DNA of 64,000 nt from Agathobacter ruminis (GTDB lineage Bacteria; Bacillota; Clostridia; Lachnospirales; Lachnospiraceae). A program made the position numbers and the translations under genes. Under the pieces are notes generated by a model. The model saw only the letters and a program-made list of their open reading frames with translations, had not been told where the DNA came from and searched no databases. The stretch is from positions 1 to 64,000 of the forward strand of contig NZ_PDYG01000001.1 of assembly GCF_002735305.1 (NCBI RefSeq). Reading direction: 5' to 3'. The first letter of the stretch is position 1. Each line of letters starts with the position of its first letter. This document shows, one piece after another, positions 44,806 to 51,711 of this stretch.

Positions 44806-45515
44806 GAATCAATCCTCCTACGGCTGTATTCCAGATAAGCTTTAAGGAATCCGTCATATTCCCTTCTTGATATAGGGATATTGTCTCCACCCGTGAGTGT
44901 TACTGACGTGCGGTCATATCTCTCCACATATTTCATATTTACAAGATAAGACCTATGTATGCGGTAGAAATCCTTCCCGACAAGATTTTCAAGTACTGAT
45001 AACTGTCCGTAATACTCTATGCTTTCATTCTTCATGTGAAGGATCGTCTTTCGGTCATATACCTCCGCATATAAAAGCAGGGACAGATTCACCCTGATAT
45101 GCGATGTGCCGGACTGGATTTCAATATATTTATCATGCTTACCGGATTCTGCCCCCGATCTCTTCAAGTCCTTTACCGCATTTTCAAGCACTTCCTTAAG
45201 TTTCTCATCAGCCACCGGCTTCACAAGAAAGTGGAACGCATGAAAATCAAATGAATTGAACACTTGGTCTTCTTCACCCGTAATAAAGATCAGGATCTTT
45301 CTCCAGTCCCTGTCCCGTAATGTCTTCGCCACATCCATGCCACTCAATCCCGGCATTTTGATATCAAGCAGCAGAATATCCGGCAATACATCCGCACCAA
45401 GTAATTCCTCTCCGGATGCATAAGTCATAATCTCTGCACCGGGACAGATTTTTCCCACTTTTTCGGCAAGGATGGCGCATATTCTCTTTTCATCATCACA
45501 AATAGCTATTCGCAT
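44802..45515 (-). CDS. LytTR family response regulator
   Basis: 237-aa regulator. The receiver domain has the acidic pair in IAICDDEKRI, phosphoacceptor Asp in DILLLDIKMPG and Lys in HFLVKPVADE. The LytTR DNA-binding domain follows, with LLYAEVYDRKTILHMKN and FYRIHRSYLVNMKYVERYDR. ATG 45515 follows GAGGAG; a longer frame would add 22 unrelated residues. Its promoter carries a paired LytTR box, pointing to positive autoregulation. Confidence 0.93.
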   Translation of the reverse strand: MRIAICDDEKRICAILAEKVGKICPGAEIMTYASGEELLGADVLPDILLLDIKMPGLSGMDVAKTLRDRDWRKILIFITGEEDQVFNSFDFHAFHFLVKPVADEKLKEVLENAVKDLKRSGAESGKHDKYIEIQSGTSHIRVNLSLLLYAEVYDRKTILHMKNESIEYYGQLSVLENLVGKDFYRIHRSYLVNMKYVERYDRTSVTLTGGDNIPISRREYDGFLKAYLEYSRRRIDS

Positions 45516-45594
45516 CAAATGTCTCCTCTTCGTTCCGGTCGGCGCAAAGCAGACATCCACCGGATATCTTGCGCCCTCCAAGGTATACTTTATA

Positions 45595-45665
45595 ATTATA
45601 TCGGATGTTATACATGGATTTCTGCCACCTATGATGTGAACGGTCGATTTTTTGCAGTGAACGGT
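45595..45665 (-). promoter_or_regulatory. LytTR-box promoter of the two-component operon
   Basis: GTGAACGGT at 45636-45644 and again at 45657-45665, spaced 21 bases start to start. Downstream on the minus strand TATAAT (45600-45595) can serve as -10; no good -35 lies at the right distance, which fits an activator-dependent promoter. The proximal box ends about 12 bases before the expected -35. Confidence 0.78.
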
Positions 45666-45921
45666 AAATTAACGCACAAAAATAAGCCCGCAGCCATCGG
45701 CTCTCACCGACAACTACGGGTACCTTGCTTCACATCATTTTACACCCCAAAATGTATCACAAACTTCCGCTCCCTCTCTGCGACCACCAGCATTTCCGTC
45801 AGCCGCCTCATTTCGGACACATCCTTGACCGCATAAGAAATAATTTACATTAAAATTCGGAACCTTATATCTATTAGCCATTTTCAATATTTTTTCATTT
45901 TTGGCTAATAGAAGCATAGCA
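45666..45921. other. gap with terminator, inverted repeat and short frame remnants
   Basis: No convincing gene. It holds a minus-strand terminator (CCCGTAG..TCGG with CCGA..CTGCGGG then TTATTTTTG, 45685-45723), an inverted repeat CTATTAGCCA / TGGCTAATAG (45870-45910), and two overlapping open frames of 33 and 48 codons on the minus strand (about 45740-45881). The 33-codon frame (SEMRRLTEMLVVAERERKF) looks more protein-like and may be a remnant. Confidence 0.45.
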
Positions 45922-45957
45922 TTAAAAAAAACAGCACCGGACATTTTGACCGGTGCT
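45922..45957 (-). terminator. intrinsic terminator after the ICE macrodomain gene
   Basis: AGCACCGG / CCGGTGCT with a 9-base loop, then GTTTTTTTT on the minus strand. Confidence 0.9.
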
Positions 45958-45995
45958 TATTTTTCTTGGGCTCCCAAATACTGAGTTCCATCCTT

Positions 45996-46775
45996 CTACT
46001 GCAATAATTCACTATATATCTCTAAATCCAAATCCTTGTAAACATTAAATACAACCTTCAGCTGGCTACCAGTCTCAGCCAGCCACGCTTTTACGGTATC
46101 AACAGCTATCTCTGCTGCCCTCTGATTTGGAAACATAAAGACTCCGGTTGATATACAGCACAGTGCAATACTCTCTACATTATTCTCTTCTGCAATGTCC
46201 AAGCAGGATCTATAACAAGATGCCAATAGCTCTTCATGTCTTTTAGTAAGCGATCCTTGCACTATTGGTCCCACGGTATGAATAACATATTTACACGGAA
46301 GATTGTATGCAGGAGTAATCTTTGCTTTACCTGTAGGTTCCTCATGCCCTTGTGCTCTCATAATGCAATTGCACTTAAATCTAAGAGAAAGCCCGGCTTT
46401 GCTGTGAATAATATTATCCGCACAATTATGAAGTGGGCTGAAACACCCTAATAAAGCACTATTGGCAGGGTTCGTTATAGCATCAACCTTCAGTGTTGTC
46501 ATATCCCCTTGCCAAAGAAAAATCCTACTATCGCTTTCTATAGGTTGAAGACTTTCAATATCAGTAATGCCAGCGCGATTATTCTCTTCTTGAAGATATT
46601 CATCCTGGATTTCCAGAAACTCAGCTGAAAGATCCTTAGGCATCCATACATTCATCAATGCGCGAAGCAAATCTTTTTGACCTTGTTCATCGTTAGGTAT
46701 CGGGTAATTACTTAATTGATTATCTTCTTTTTGAAGTTCATTTATTAACCAAATTCGTTGTTCCTCGTGAGTCAT
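45996..46775 (-). CDS. ICE-borne full-length macrodomain protein (zinc-type ADP-ribosylhydrolase family)
   Basis: 259-aa protein with the same layout as the split host protein: helical N-terminus (RALMNVWMPKDLSAEFLEIQ), then WQGDMTTLKVDAI, the nucleotide loop NPANSALLGCFSPLHNCADN with Cys111, His116 and Cys118 as likely zinc ligands, and CCISTGVFMFPN. Compared with the host copy it has NPAN for NAAN, CADN for CIDN and HSKAG for HTFAG, so specificity may differ. ATGA overlap with the XRE gene and its own AAGGAG. Likely removes ADP-ribose put on by SirTM; inference. Confidence 0.87.
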   Translation of the reverse strand: MTHEEQRIWLINELQKEDNQLSNYPIPNDEQGQKDLLRALMNVWMPKDLSAEFLEIQDEYLQEENNRAGITDIESLQPIESDSRIFLWQGDMTTLKVDAITNPANSALLGCFSPLHNCADNIIHSKAGLSLRFKCNCIMRAQGHEEPTGKAKITPAYNLPCKYVIHTVGPIVQGSLTKRHEELLASCYRSCLDIAEENNVESIALCCISTGVFMFPNQRAAEIAVDTVKAWLAETGSQLKVVFNVYKDLDLEIYSELLQ

Positions 46776-47236
46776 GAGATATCAACTCCTTTTTCTTTTG
46801 CCATTTTCTTAATGATATTATATGCCTCTCTGCTGGGATGATGTTCGTTTATTTCTGCTTCCCATATACTTACAGTGCTTCGATCAACGCCAACGATTGG
46901 TGCAAAGTCTTTTTGAGATACCCCATAAGCAGCTCTTATAGCCTTAATCTTCTTTCCGAACCCAGGCAAGCAGAAACGAGTATATTCATCCATCAGTTCT
47001 TCAGGATCAATATTTAGGGCCTTGCCAATCAAAACCGCATTTTTATAATGAATAGGATTAAATCCCTTTTCAAGATTAACAACTCCATATTCCGTCATAC
47101 CCAGTATATCGGCAAGTTCTGATTTACTAATTCCATTCTTCTCACGATAATATTGAAGAATTGCACCGGGCGAAGCATTCTCCGGTTTTGATATCATTGG
47201 AATCGCAAGGTTTACAAGCACCTTGCCTAAGCGCAT
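46772..47236 (-). CDS. double XRE-domain regulator at the ICE right end
   Basis: 154-aa protein with two Cro/C1-type helix-turn-helix domains: REKNGISKSELADILGMTEY (about 30-75) and RAAYGVSQKDFAPIVGVDRS (about 98-140). ATG 47236 has no good ribosome site (weak AGGTG), only 33 bases from the core. In the integrated state an in-frame TAA spans the core just upstream; in the excised circle the frame is open back into the serine recombinase. It is coupled to the macrodomain gene. Confidence 0.82.
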   Translation of the reverse strand: MRLGKVLVNLAIPMISKPENASPGAILQYYREKNGISKSELADILGMTEYGVVNLEKGFNPIHYKNAVLIGKALNIDPEELMDEYTRFCLPGFGKKIKAIRAAYGVSQKDFAPIVGVDRSTVSIWEAEINEHHPSREAYNIIKKMAKEKGVDIS

Positions 47237-47637
47237 TTGAGCACCTGTGTGATTGAGTATAGTATCGCGTTATCTATACAAGTATGCATCGGGACAAAAC
47301 AACCGAGCATCTGCGAATTAGCGGCATTAACAATAGCATCCACCGAAAGTCTTGTGATATCTCCTTGCCAGATAGAAAGTCCATCCCTGATAACCGGGAT
47401 GTCTGATAGATTCACCACACCCTTTTCAGCCGCTCTTTCTGTCAGATATTCATCCTGTACTTTCATTACTTCAGAAGACAATTCTTTTGGCATACGGATG
47501 TTCATAAGCGACCTTAAGATTCGTCTTTTTTCTTCCGTACGATTTGGAGTCTGTAATTCCTTATATTCAGCAGAATCTGCCTTGAACTCTTCTACAAGAT
47601 AATCAAGACGTTCTTCCTGTGTTCTATTCTTTGGCAT
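47227..47637 (-). pseudogene. N-terminal half of host macrodomain gene, cut by the ICE
   Basis: From ATG 47637 (AGGAG nine bases upstream) the frame encodes MPKNRTQEERLDYLVEEF, then WQGDITRLSVDAI and NAANSQMLGCFVPMHTCIDN, 123 codons to the core AAC at 47271-47269. It then runs 14 codons into the element and stops at 47227. The nucleotide-binding loop and first zinc ligands are here, while the rest of the fold is 31 kb away. A start three codons earlier (47646) lacks spacing from the ribosome site. Confidence 0.92.
47250..47290. other. right attachment junction of the ICE (core GTT at 47269-47271)
   Basis: Element side left of 47269 ends in AGTATCGC(G); host side right of 47271 is macrodomain coding sequence. 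With the left junction the reconstructed attP reads AGTATCGCG-AA-CGCGATACT on the coding strand, a perfect 9-bp inverted repeat around the AA centre. Confidence 0.87.
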
Positions 47638-47694
47638 AACCTTCATCTCCTAACTACAGTCCCGGCAGGACAGGTAATGATTACAGTCACCCTC

Positions 47695-48450
47695 CTATTT
47701 CAGTATGCCATAGTCTTCATCTGACACGGCTTCCAGCCATTCATTGCTCGTATCTTCACCGGCAACCTCGATTGCAAGATGAGAGAACCATGAATCCGGT
47801 GCTGCTCCATGCCAGTGCTTTACTTCAGCAGGAATGTTTATTACTTTACCGGGTGTCATCTCAACCGCATCTTTCCCCCATTCCTGATAATATCCTCTTC
47901 CACCGATGCAGATCAGCATCTGACCGCCACCATTCTTAGCATGATGGATGTGCCAGTTATTACGGCATCCCGGCTCAAAAGTCACGTTGAAGACAGGCAC
48001 CTGCTCTGTAGAAACGGGAGCCAGATAGCTCTGTCCTACAAAAAACTGCCCATAAGGATTCTCTTCGCCTATAGGAAAGCAAATAGTATTCTGGTATCTG
48101 TCTTTTTCTGTCAGTTCAGGCACATCTTCGTTCCATACTTCTTTAGCAAGACGGAATACTGCCCATCCCTTTGGCCAACCCACATACATAGTGGCATGGG
48201 TTATGATTGCAGCTATCTCTTCTTTGCTTACACCATGTGCCTTTGCATTCTGAAGGTGATATGAAAGCGATGAGTCTGTGATGCCTGATGCCATAAGTGA
48301 AACCACTGTAATAATGCATTTGGTCTTCACGTCAATGGCTTCCTCATTCCATACTTCACCAAAGAGTATGTCGTCGTTCAGGTGCGCGAACATCGGCGCA
48401 AACTCACCAAGCTGTTCTCTTCCTGCTGTCTGTACAATTTTTTCTGCCAT
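47695..48450 (-). CDS. carboxymuconolactone decarboxylase-like / cupin fusion protein
   Basis: 251-aa protein. Residues 1 to about 115 are a CMD/AhpD-like helical domain (TKCIITVVSLMASGITDSSL, AAIITHATMYVGWPKGW), without a clear CxxC redox pair. Residues from about 130 form a cupin with metal ligands in CRNNWHIHHAKNGG and AEVKHWHGAAPDSW. Such fusions often sit with aldo/keto reductases. In the ancestral chromosome it lay 57 bases before the macrodomain gene, so it was probably part of the sirtuin operon. Confidence 0.85.
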   Translation of the reverse strand: MAEKIVQTAGREQLGEFAPMFAHLNDDILFGEVWNEEAIDVKTKCIITVVSLMASGITDSSLSYHLQNAKAHGVSKEEIAAIITHATMYVGWPKGWAVFRLAKEVWNEDVPELTEKDRYQNTICFPIGEENPYGQFFVGQSYLAPVSTEQVPVFNVTFEPGCRNNWHIHHAKNGGGQMLICIGGRGYYQEWGKDAVEMTPGKVINIPAEVKHWHGAAPDSWFSHLAIEVAGEDTSNEWLEAVSDEDYGILK

Positions 48451-48465
48451 CTTATTTCCCGCCTC

Positions 48466-49500
48466 CTAATATTTTCTGTGTTCCTGTAGTCCAAACATGG
48501 ATGCATCACTTCTCTTGTTCTGCGCCATGACACCCGCAAGGGGATGTGGCACATATGGCTCTTCAAGGTAAGTAAGCTCTTCGTCATTCAGTTCTAAATC
48601 CACAGCCTTTACTGCACCTTCTATATGATGCAGCTTGGTTGCTCCCACCACCGGTGATGTTACCTTAGTAAGGAGCCATGCCAAAGATACTTCTGTCATG
48701 GTTACACCATGTTTTTCTGCAAGCTCAGCCACACGACCTATGATCACATCATCCTGCTCTTTACTAGCATCATATTTAAACTTAGCATAGGTATCCTCGG
48801 CAGCTCTCTTGGTATCGCCCTCACCCGGCTTTCTGGAAAGCCTTCCGCTTGCCAATGCACTGTAAGGAGTCAGTGCAATGTTTTCCTCTTCACAATAAGG
48901 CACCATCTCGCGCTCTTCTTCACGGAAGATCAGGTTATAATGTCCCTGGATTGAAACAAACTTTGCAAATCCTTCTTTTTCTGCCAGAGCATTCGCCTTT
49001 GCGATCTGCCATGCAAAGCAGTTTGAAATGCCGATATACCTTGCCTTGCCTGCTCTCACTATACGATTTAATCCATCCATGATATCGTAGATATCTGTAT
49101 TCCAGTCCCACATGTGATAGATATACAGATCCACATAGTCCATTCCAAGGTTTTGAAGGCTTGTATTTATCATGTTTTCTATATGCAGCTGACCGGTAAT
49201 TCCTTTTTCAATCTCTTCAGGTGTCCTTGGAAGGAATTTTGTTGCTACAACCACATCCTCACGCCTTGCAAAATCTCTAATGGCTCGTCCCACGTACTGC
49301 TCACTAGTTCCGCTCTGATAAGCGATTGCCGTGTCATAGAAATTTACTCCAAGATCAAGACCTCTTTTTATGATCTCTCTGGAGTGCTCCTCATCAATCG
49401 TCCAGCTGTGCTGTCCCTTTGTAGCATCTCCAAATCCCATGCAGCCCATGCATATACGTGACACATTCAAATCAGAATTTCCAAGTTTTGTATATTTCAT
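48466..49500 (-). CDS. aldo/keto reductase
   Basis: 344-aa NADPH-dependent reductase of the AKR superfamily. It begins MKYTKLGNSDLNVSRICMGC, has catalytic Asp and Tyr in GVNFYDTAIAYQSG, Lys in VVATKF, and His in YIYHMWDWNTDI; the cofactor region has VVGATKLHH. Normal length. GGAAAGGAG precedes the ATG. First recognisable gene of the operon AKR - CMD/cupin - macrodomain - SirTM before the ICE entered. Confidence 0.93.
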   Translation of the reverse strand: MKYTKLGNSDLNVSRICMGCMGFGDATKGQHSWTIDEEHSREIIKRGLDLGVNFYDTAIAYQSGTSEQYVGRAIRDFARREDVVVATKFLPRTPEEIEKGITGQLHIENMINTSLQNLGMDYVDLYIYHMWDWNTDIYDIMDGLNRIVRAGKARYIGISNCFAWQIAKANALAEKEGFAKFVSIQGHYNLIFREEEREMVPYCEEENIALTPYSALASGRLSRKPGEGDTKRAAEDTYAKFKYDASKEQDDVIIGRVAELAEKHGVTMTEVSLAWLLTKVTSPVVGATKLHHIEGAVKAVDLELNDEELTYLEEPYVPHPLAGVMAQNKRSDASMFGLQEHRKY

Positions 49501-49730
49501 TGCATGACTCCTTTCCGTTTACAGTATACAACACGTTCAAGATGTGCAAATCTTTCAGAAACAAGCTCCTTATCCCTTGGCTTTAATACTTCCCTAAATT
49601 CTTTTGGTGCTGGTGAAAATAGCTTTGTGTCCTGAATAAATGCAACGCCGGCAAACATCCAAATCGTTGTACGTTCAAAGTTAGGCGTTTTACTTTGGCT
49701 AAATTCCTTTCCATAGATATGGTAATGCAA
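49497..49730 (-). CDS. possible small protein before the aldo/keto reductase (77 aa)
   Basis: A 77-codon frame overlapping the reductase start by four bases (ATGA). It starts MHYHIYGKEFSQSKTPNFER and ends in VYCKRKGVMQ. I recognise no domain and the ribosome site is poor, so it may be a fragment or not coding. Kept only because of the coupled-looking overlap. Confidence 0.28.
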   Translation of the reverse strand: MHYHIYGKEFSQSKTPNFERTTIWMFAGVAFIQDTKLFSPAPKEFREVLKPRDKELVSERFAHLERVVYCKRKGVMQ

Positions 49731-49785
49731 AACCTTGTCTAAACCTTCTCACAACTCAAATTATAAAGTGCCCTTCGTAATCCTA

Positions 49786-50619
49786 TTATAAGAAAGATAC
49801 AACTAGATTTTGAACAGAATCCATTACTTCATCAAAGCTTAAATCCTCAACATAATAATTATTTTTCTTAAATTGGTTCCAACGTTCTCTCATCTCCATA
49901 TCAGAACCTATGTCCTCAAGAACCGTTTGCATCTGTTCAGACCTGAACACTGTATCTCTTTTCTCACACGTAGCTAAAAATGCTGTCTTTAATGTTTCTC
50001 TCTCAAAAGACTTCTTATGAGTAATCTCGTAAACGTCATAAAAGTCTCGCGCTCTCGTATTCGCCAATCCACGACTAAGAATAGTCTGTAATTTTTCAGC
50101 TAATAGAGTTTCGATATTGTATGACTGCAATTCAATATCTCTATCTTCAAACATCAATTGATACCCATACTCTACCGCCCGCGGGGTTATTACATCATCA
50201 GTCGATATATCAATTTTAATCGGCTGCTTAAGATTATCAAGTTTTCCTTCCATATGAACACGTACACCCGGATAATCAAATTCATCCATAATTGCTTCTA
50301 TAGATTTGATTTCAAAAGACACATTATCTTCTAATGGAATCCCACCAATTTCATTTACAATCTTTTCAATCTCTTCCTGCGTCAACGGAAGCGCCTGCAC
50401 GGTAGCATCAATGTCCATTGTTGCGCGACTATTTAACCCAATCAATGAAGAGATAAGCATCCCACCTTTTAACACAAACTGATTCTTATACGCTGATATT
50501 GAAACACGTTCCAAAAATCTTTCCATAAAGAATACTCGTATCATAGTCATAGCAACTTTGCTATCACTACCGGATATATTTCTTATCTTTGCTTTTAGCT
50601 GTATAGCAGTTTTTATCAT
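49786..50619 (-). CDS. AbiEii-type nucleotidyltransferase toxin (second copy)
   Basis: 277-aa nucleotidyltransferase. Motifs FVLKGGMLISSLIGL and SRATMDIDATVQAL form the polymerase-beta-like active site; a later Asp/Lys region follows (EKLQTILSRGLANTRARDFYD). It is shorter and clearly different from the 331-aa copy at 12.8 kb. The start overlaps the antitoxin stop in ATGA. Probable toxin of a type IV pair. Confidence 0.9.
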   Translation of the reverse strand: MIKTAIQLKAKIRNISGSDSKVAMTMIRVFFMERFLERVSISAYKNQFVLKGGMLISSLIGLNSRATMDIDATVQALPLTQEEIEKIVNEIGGIPLEDNVSFEIKSIEAIMDEFDYPGVRVHMEGKLDNLKQPIKIDISTDDVITPRAVEYGYQLMFEDRDIELQSYNIETLLAEKLQTILSRGLANTRARDFYDVYEITHKKSFERETLKTAFLATCEKRDTVFRSEQMQTVLEDIGSDMEMRERWNQFKKNNYYVEDLSFDEVMDSVQNLVVSFL

Positions 50620-51209
50620 ACCATCACCTCAATGTATTTCATGATTTCATCTCGAATTTTTAAAGTTTCTGCATACTTAAGCAAACGCGTTAAGTTCTTG
50701 TCTTTTCTTCTCATATATGACTTAATTGCAGTCTGATAATGTTGAACTTCTATTTTGCCTCTCAGTTTTACAAGATCACAGATCGTCTTTTCCACATCAT
50801 AGACCCTAACTGTGTTTCCGAAATTTGTTTGTAATTCTGTGATTCCAAGATTATAACTAGCCTCCTGTTCCTGCCGAATCACAACCCCTTCAGACAATAA
50901 TCTAGTCCGATTAAATCTTGGTGGGACCGTCACAGTAATCTGTGAGTATTCTCTATCAATCATTTCATGAAGATACAGCGCAGTTTCTCCGGAGAAAATA
51001 ACTTTTGGATAACGAAGTTGGAGAATGTACAGTTCATCCTCCCATGTGTCCGGCGAAATATAGATTCCTTTTGATACTTTCTCTAGTCCTCTTTCCTTAA
51101 CATAGCTAGCCAGATACGTTCTGGAGATTCCGGCTTTCTCTACATCTTTTGAAAACAAGTATCCAGCATTTTGTTCTAACAATTTATCAATCTCTTCAAA
51201 CTTTGTCAT
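50616..51209 (-). CDS. AbiEi-type antitoxin
   Basis: 197-aa protein. The N-terminal winged helix (EQNAGYLFSKDVEKAGISRT, LASYVKERGLEKVSKGIYIS) binds DNA; the AbiEi C-terminal domain holds VIFSGETALYLHEM and VYDVEKTICDLVKLRGK. I chose ATG 51209, with GAGGTG upstream. AbiEi proteins repress their own promoter and neutralise AbiEii; an operator with the expected symmetry lies just before the gene. Confidence 0.9.
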   Translation of the reverse strand: MTKFEEIDKLLEQNAGYLFSKDVEKAGISRTYLASYVKERGLEKVSKGIYISPDTWEDELYILQLRYPKVIFSGETALYLHEMIDREYSQITVTVPPRFNRTRLLSEGVVIRQEQEASYNLGITELQTNFGNTVRVYDVEKTICDLVKLRGKIEVQHYQTAIKSYMRRKDKNLTRLLKYAETLKIRDEIMKYIEVMV

Positions 51210-51230
51210 ATATGTCACCTCAAGCACGCC

Positions 51231-51274
51231 TTACATTGGTGTACATATTTTACACCATATATACACCAATGTAA
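51231..51274. promoter_or_regulatory. inverted-repeat operator of the AbiE pair
   Basis: TTACATTGGTGTA (51231-51243) and TACACCAATGTAA (51262-51274) are perfect complements; a further half TACACCA lies between them at 51251-51257. Position 20-65 bases before the antitoxin start fits the negative autoregulation known for AbiEi. Confidence 0.8.
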
Positions 51275-51328
51275 AGTACACTGATGACCATTATTTTGTC
51301 CAATTTAATTTAAGAATCCAATACGTAA

Positions 51329-51395
51329 CAAACCCGCCCAGGCACGTCAATCACCAGAGTAATCTTCTCTGTCATTGACATCCCCGGACGGGTTT
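51329..51395 (-). terminator. terminator after the HigBA pair
   Basis: AAACCCG.CC pairs with GG.CGGGTTT at the base, and GTCAAT with ATTGAC inside. T-rich tails follow on both strands. It lies 29 bases past the antitoxin stop. Confidence 0.7.
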
Positions 51396-51423
51396 GTTTT
51401 GTGTTAATCAAGGTACTTAGAGT

Positions 51424-51711
51424 TCATTTTGAAACGGTTGGTACAAACTCTAATTTTAACTGCATCCCTAATCCTTCTGCTATCCTTTTCATCATAGCAA
51501 GGCTGGGATTTCGTGTTCCATTTTCAATCCTACTAATATCAGCTTGAGTAATGCCTGTTTTTTCAGCAAGTTCTTTCTGCGTAATATGTTGACTGTTGCG
51601 CGCATCAATCATCGCTTGAATTATATCATACTCCGGTTGCAATGCATCATATTCCGCTTTCACTTCCGGATTTTGCAGAGCTTTCTTTTTATAATCTTTA
51701 TAACTACTCAT
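51424..51711 (-). CDS. HigA-like XRE antitoxin
   Basis: 95-aa protein. The helix-turn-helix reads ARNSQHITQKELAEKTGITQ then ADISRIENGTRNPSLAMMKR. It overlaps the toxin gene by eight bases and comes second, the order typical of HigBA. GAGGT precedes its ATG. Confidence 0.9.
   Translation of the reverse strand: MSSYKDYKKKALQNPEVKAEYDALQPEYDIIQAMIDARNSQHITQKELAEKTGITQADISRIENGTRNPSLAMMKRIAEGLGMQLKLEFVPTVSK

Larger units (their letters stand above)
15922..47271. mobile_element. 31.35-kb integrative and conjugative element, Tn1549/CTn-like, serine recombinase type
   Basis: Bounded by a 3-bp core inside a split macrodomain gene. All genes run on the minus strand. It holds a full type IV secretion set (VirB4, PrgI, VirB6/TrbL, Maff2, VirD4, PcfB, NlpC/P60 with DUF4315 and DUF4366), relaxase and MobC, ArdC-like antirestriction, RepA, an integration block (large serine recombinase, sigma-like regulator, Rha) and cargo (ABC three-component operon, LytTR two-component system with DUF6033 cluster, XRE plus macrodomain). 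The gene order of the transfer block matches the C. difficile CD1107-CD1115 style. All transfer genes look full length, so the element may be active. Confidence 0.93.

Noticed and set aside
45735-45944. 69-codon minus-strand frame as an AgrD-like signal peptide gene
   Set aside because: No good ribosome site before either ATG, no amphipathic leader or typical acidic tail, and a second overlapping frame looks at least as coding. Kept only as a low-interest finding.
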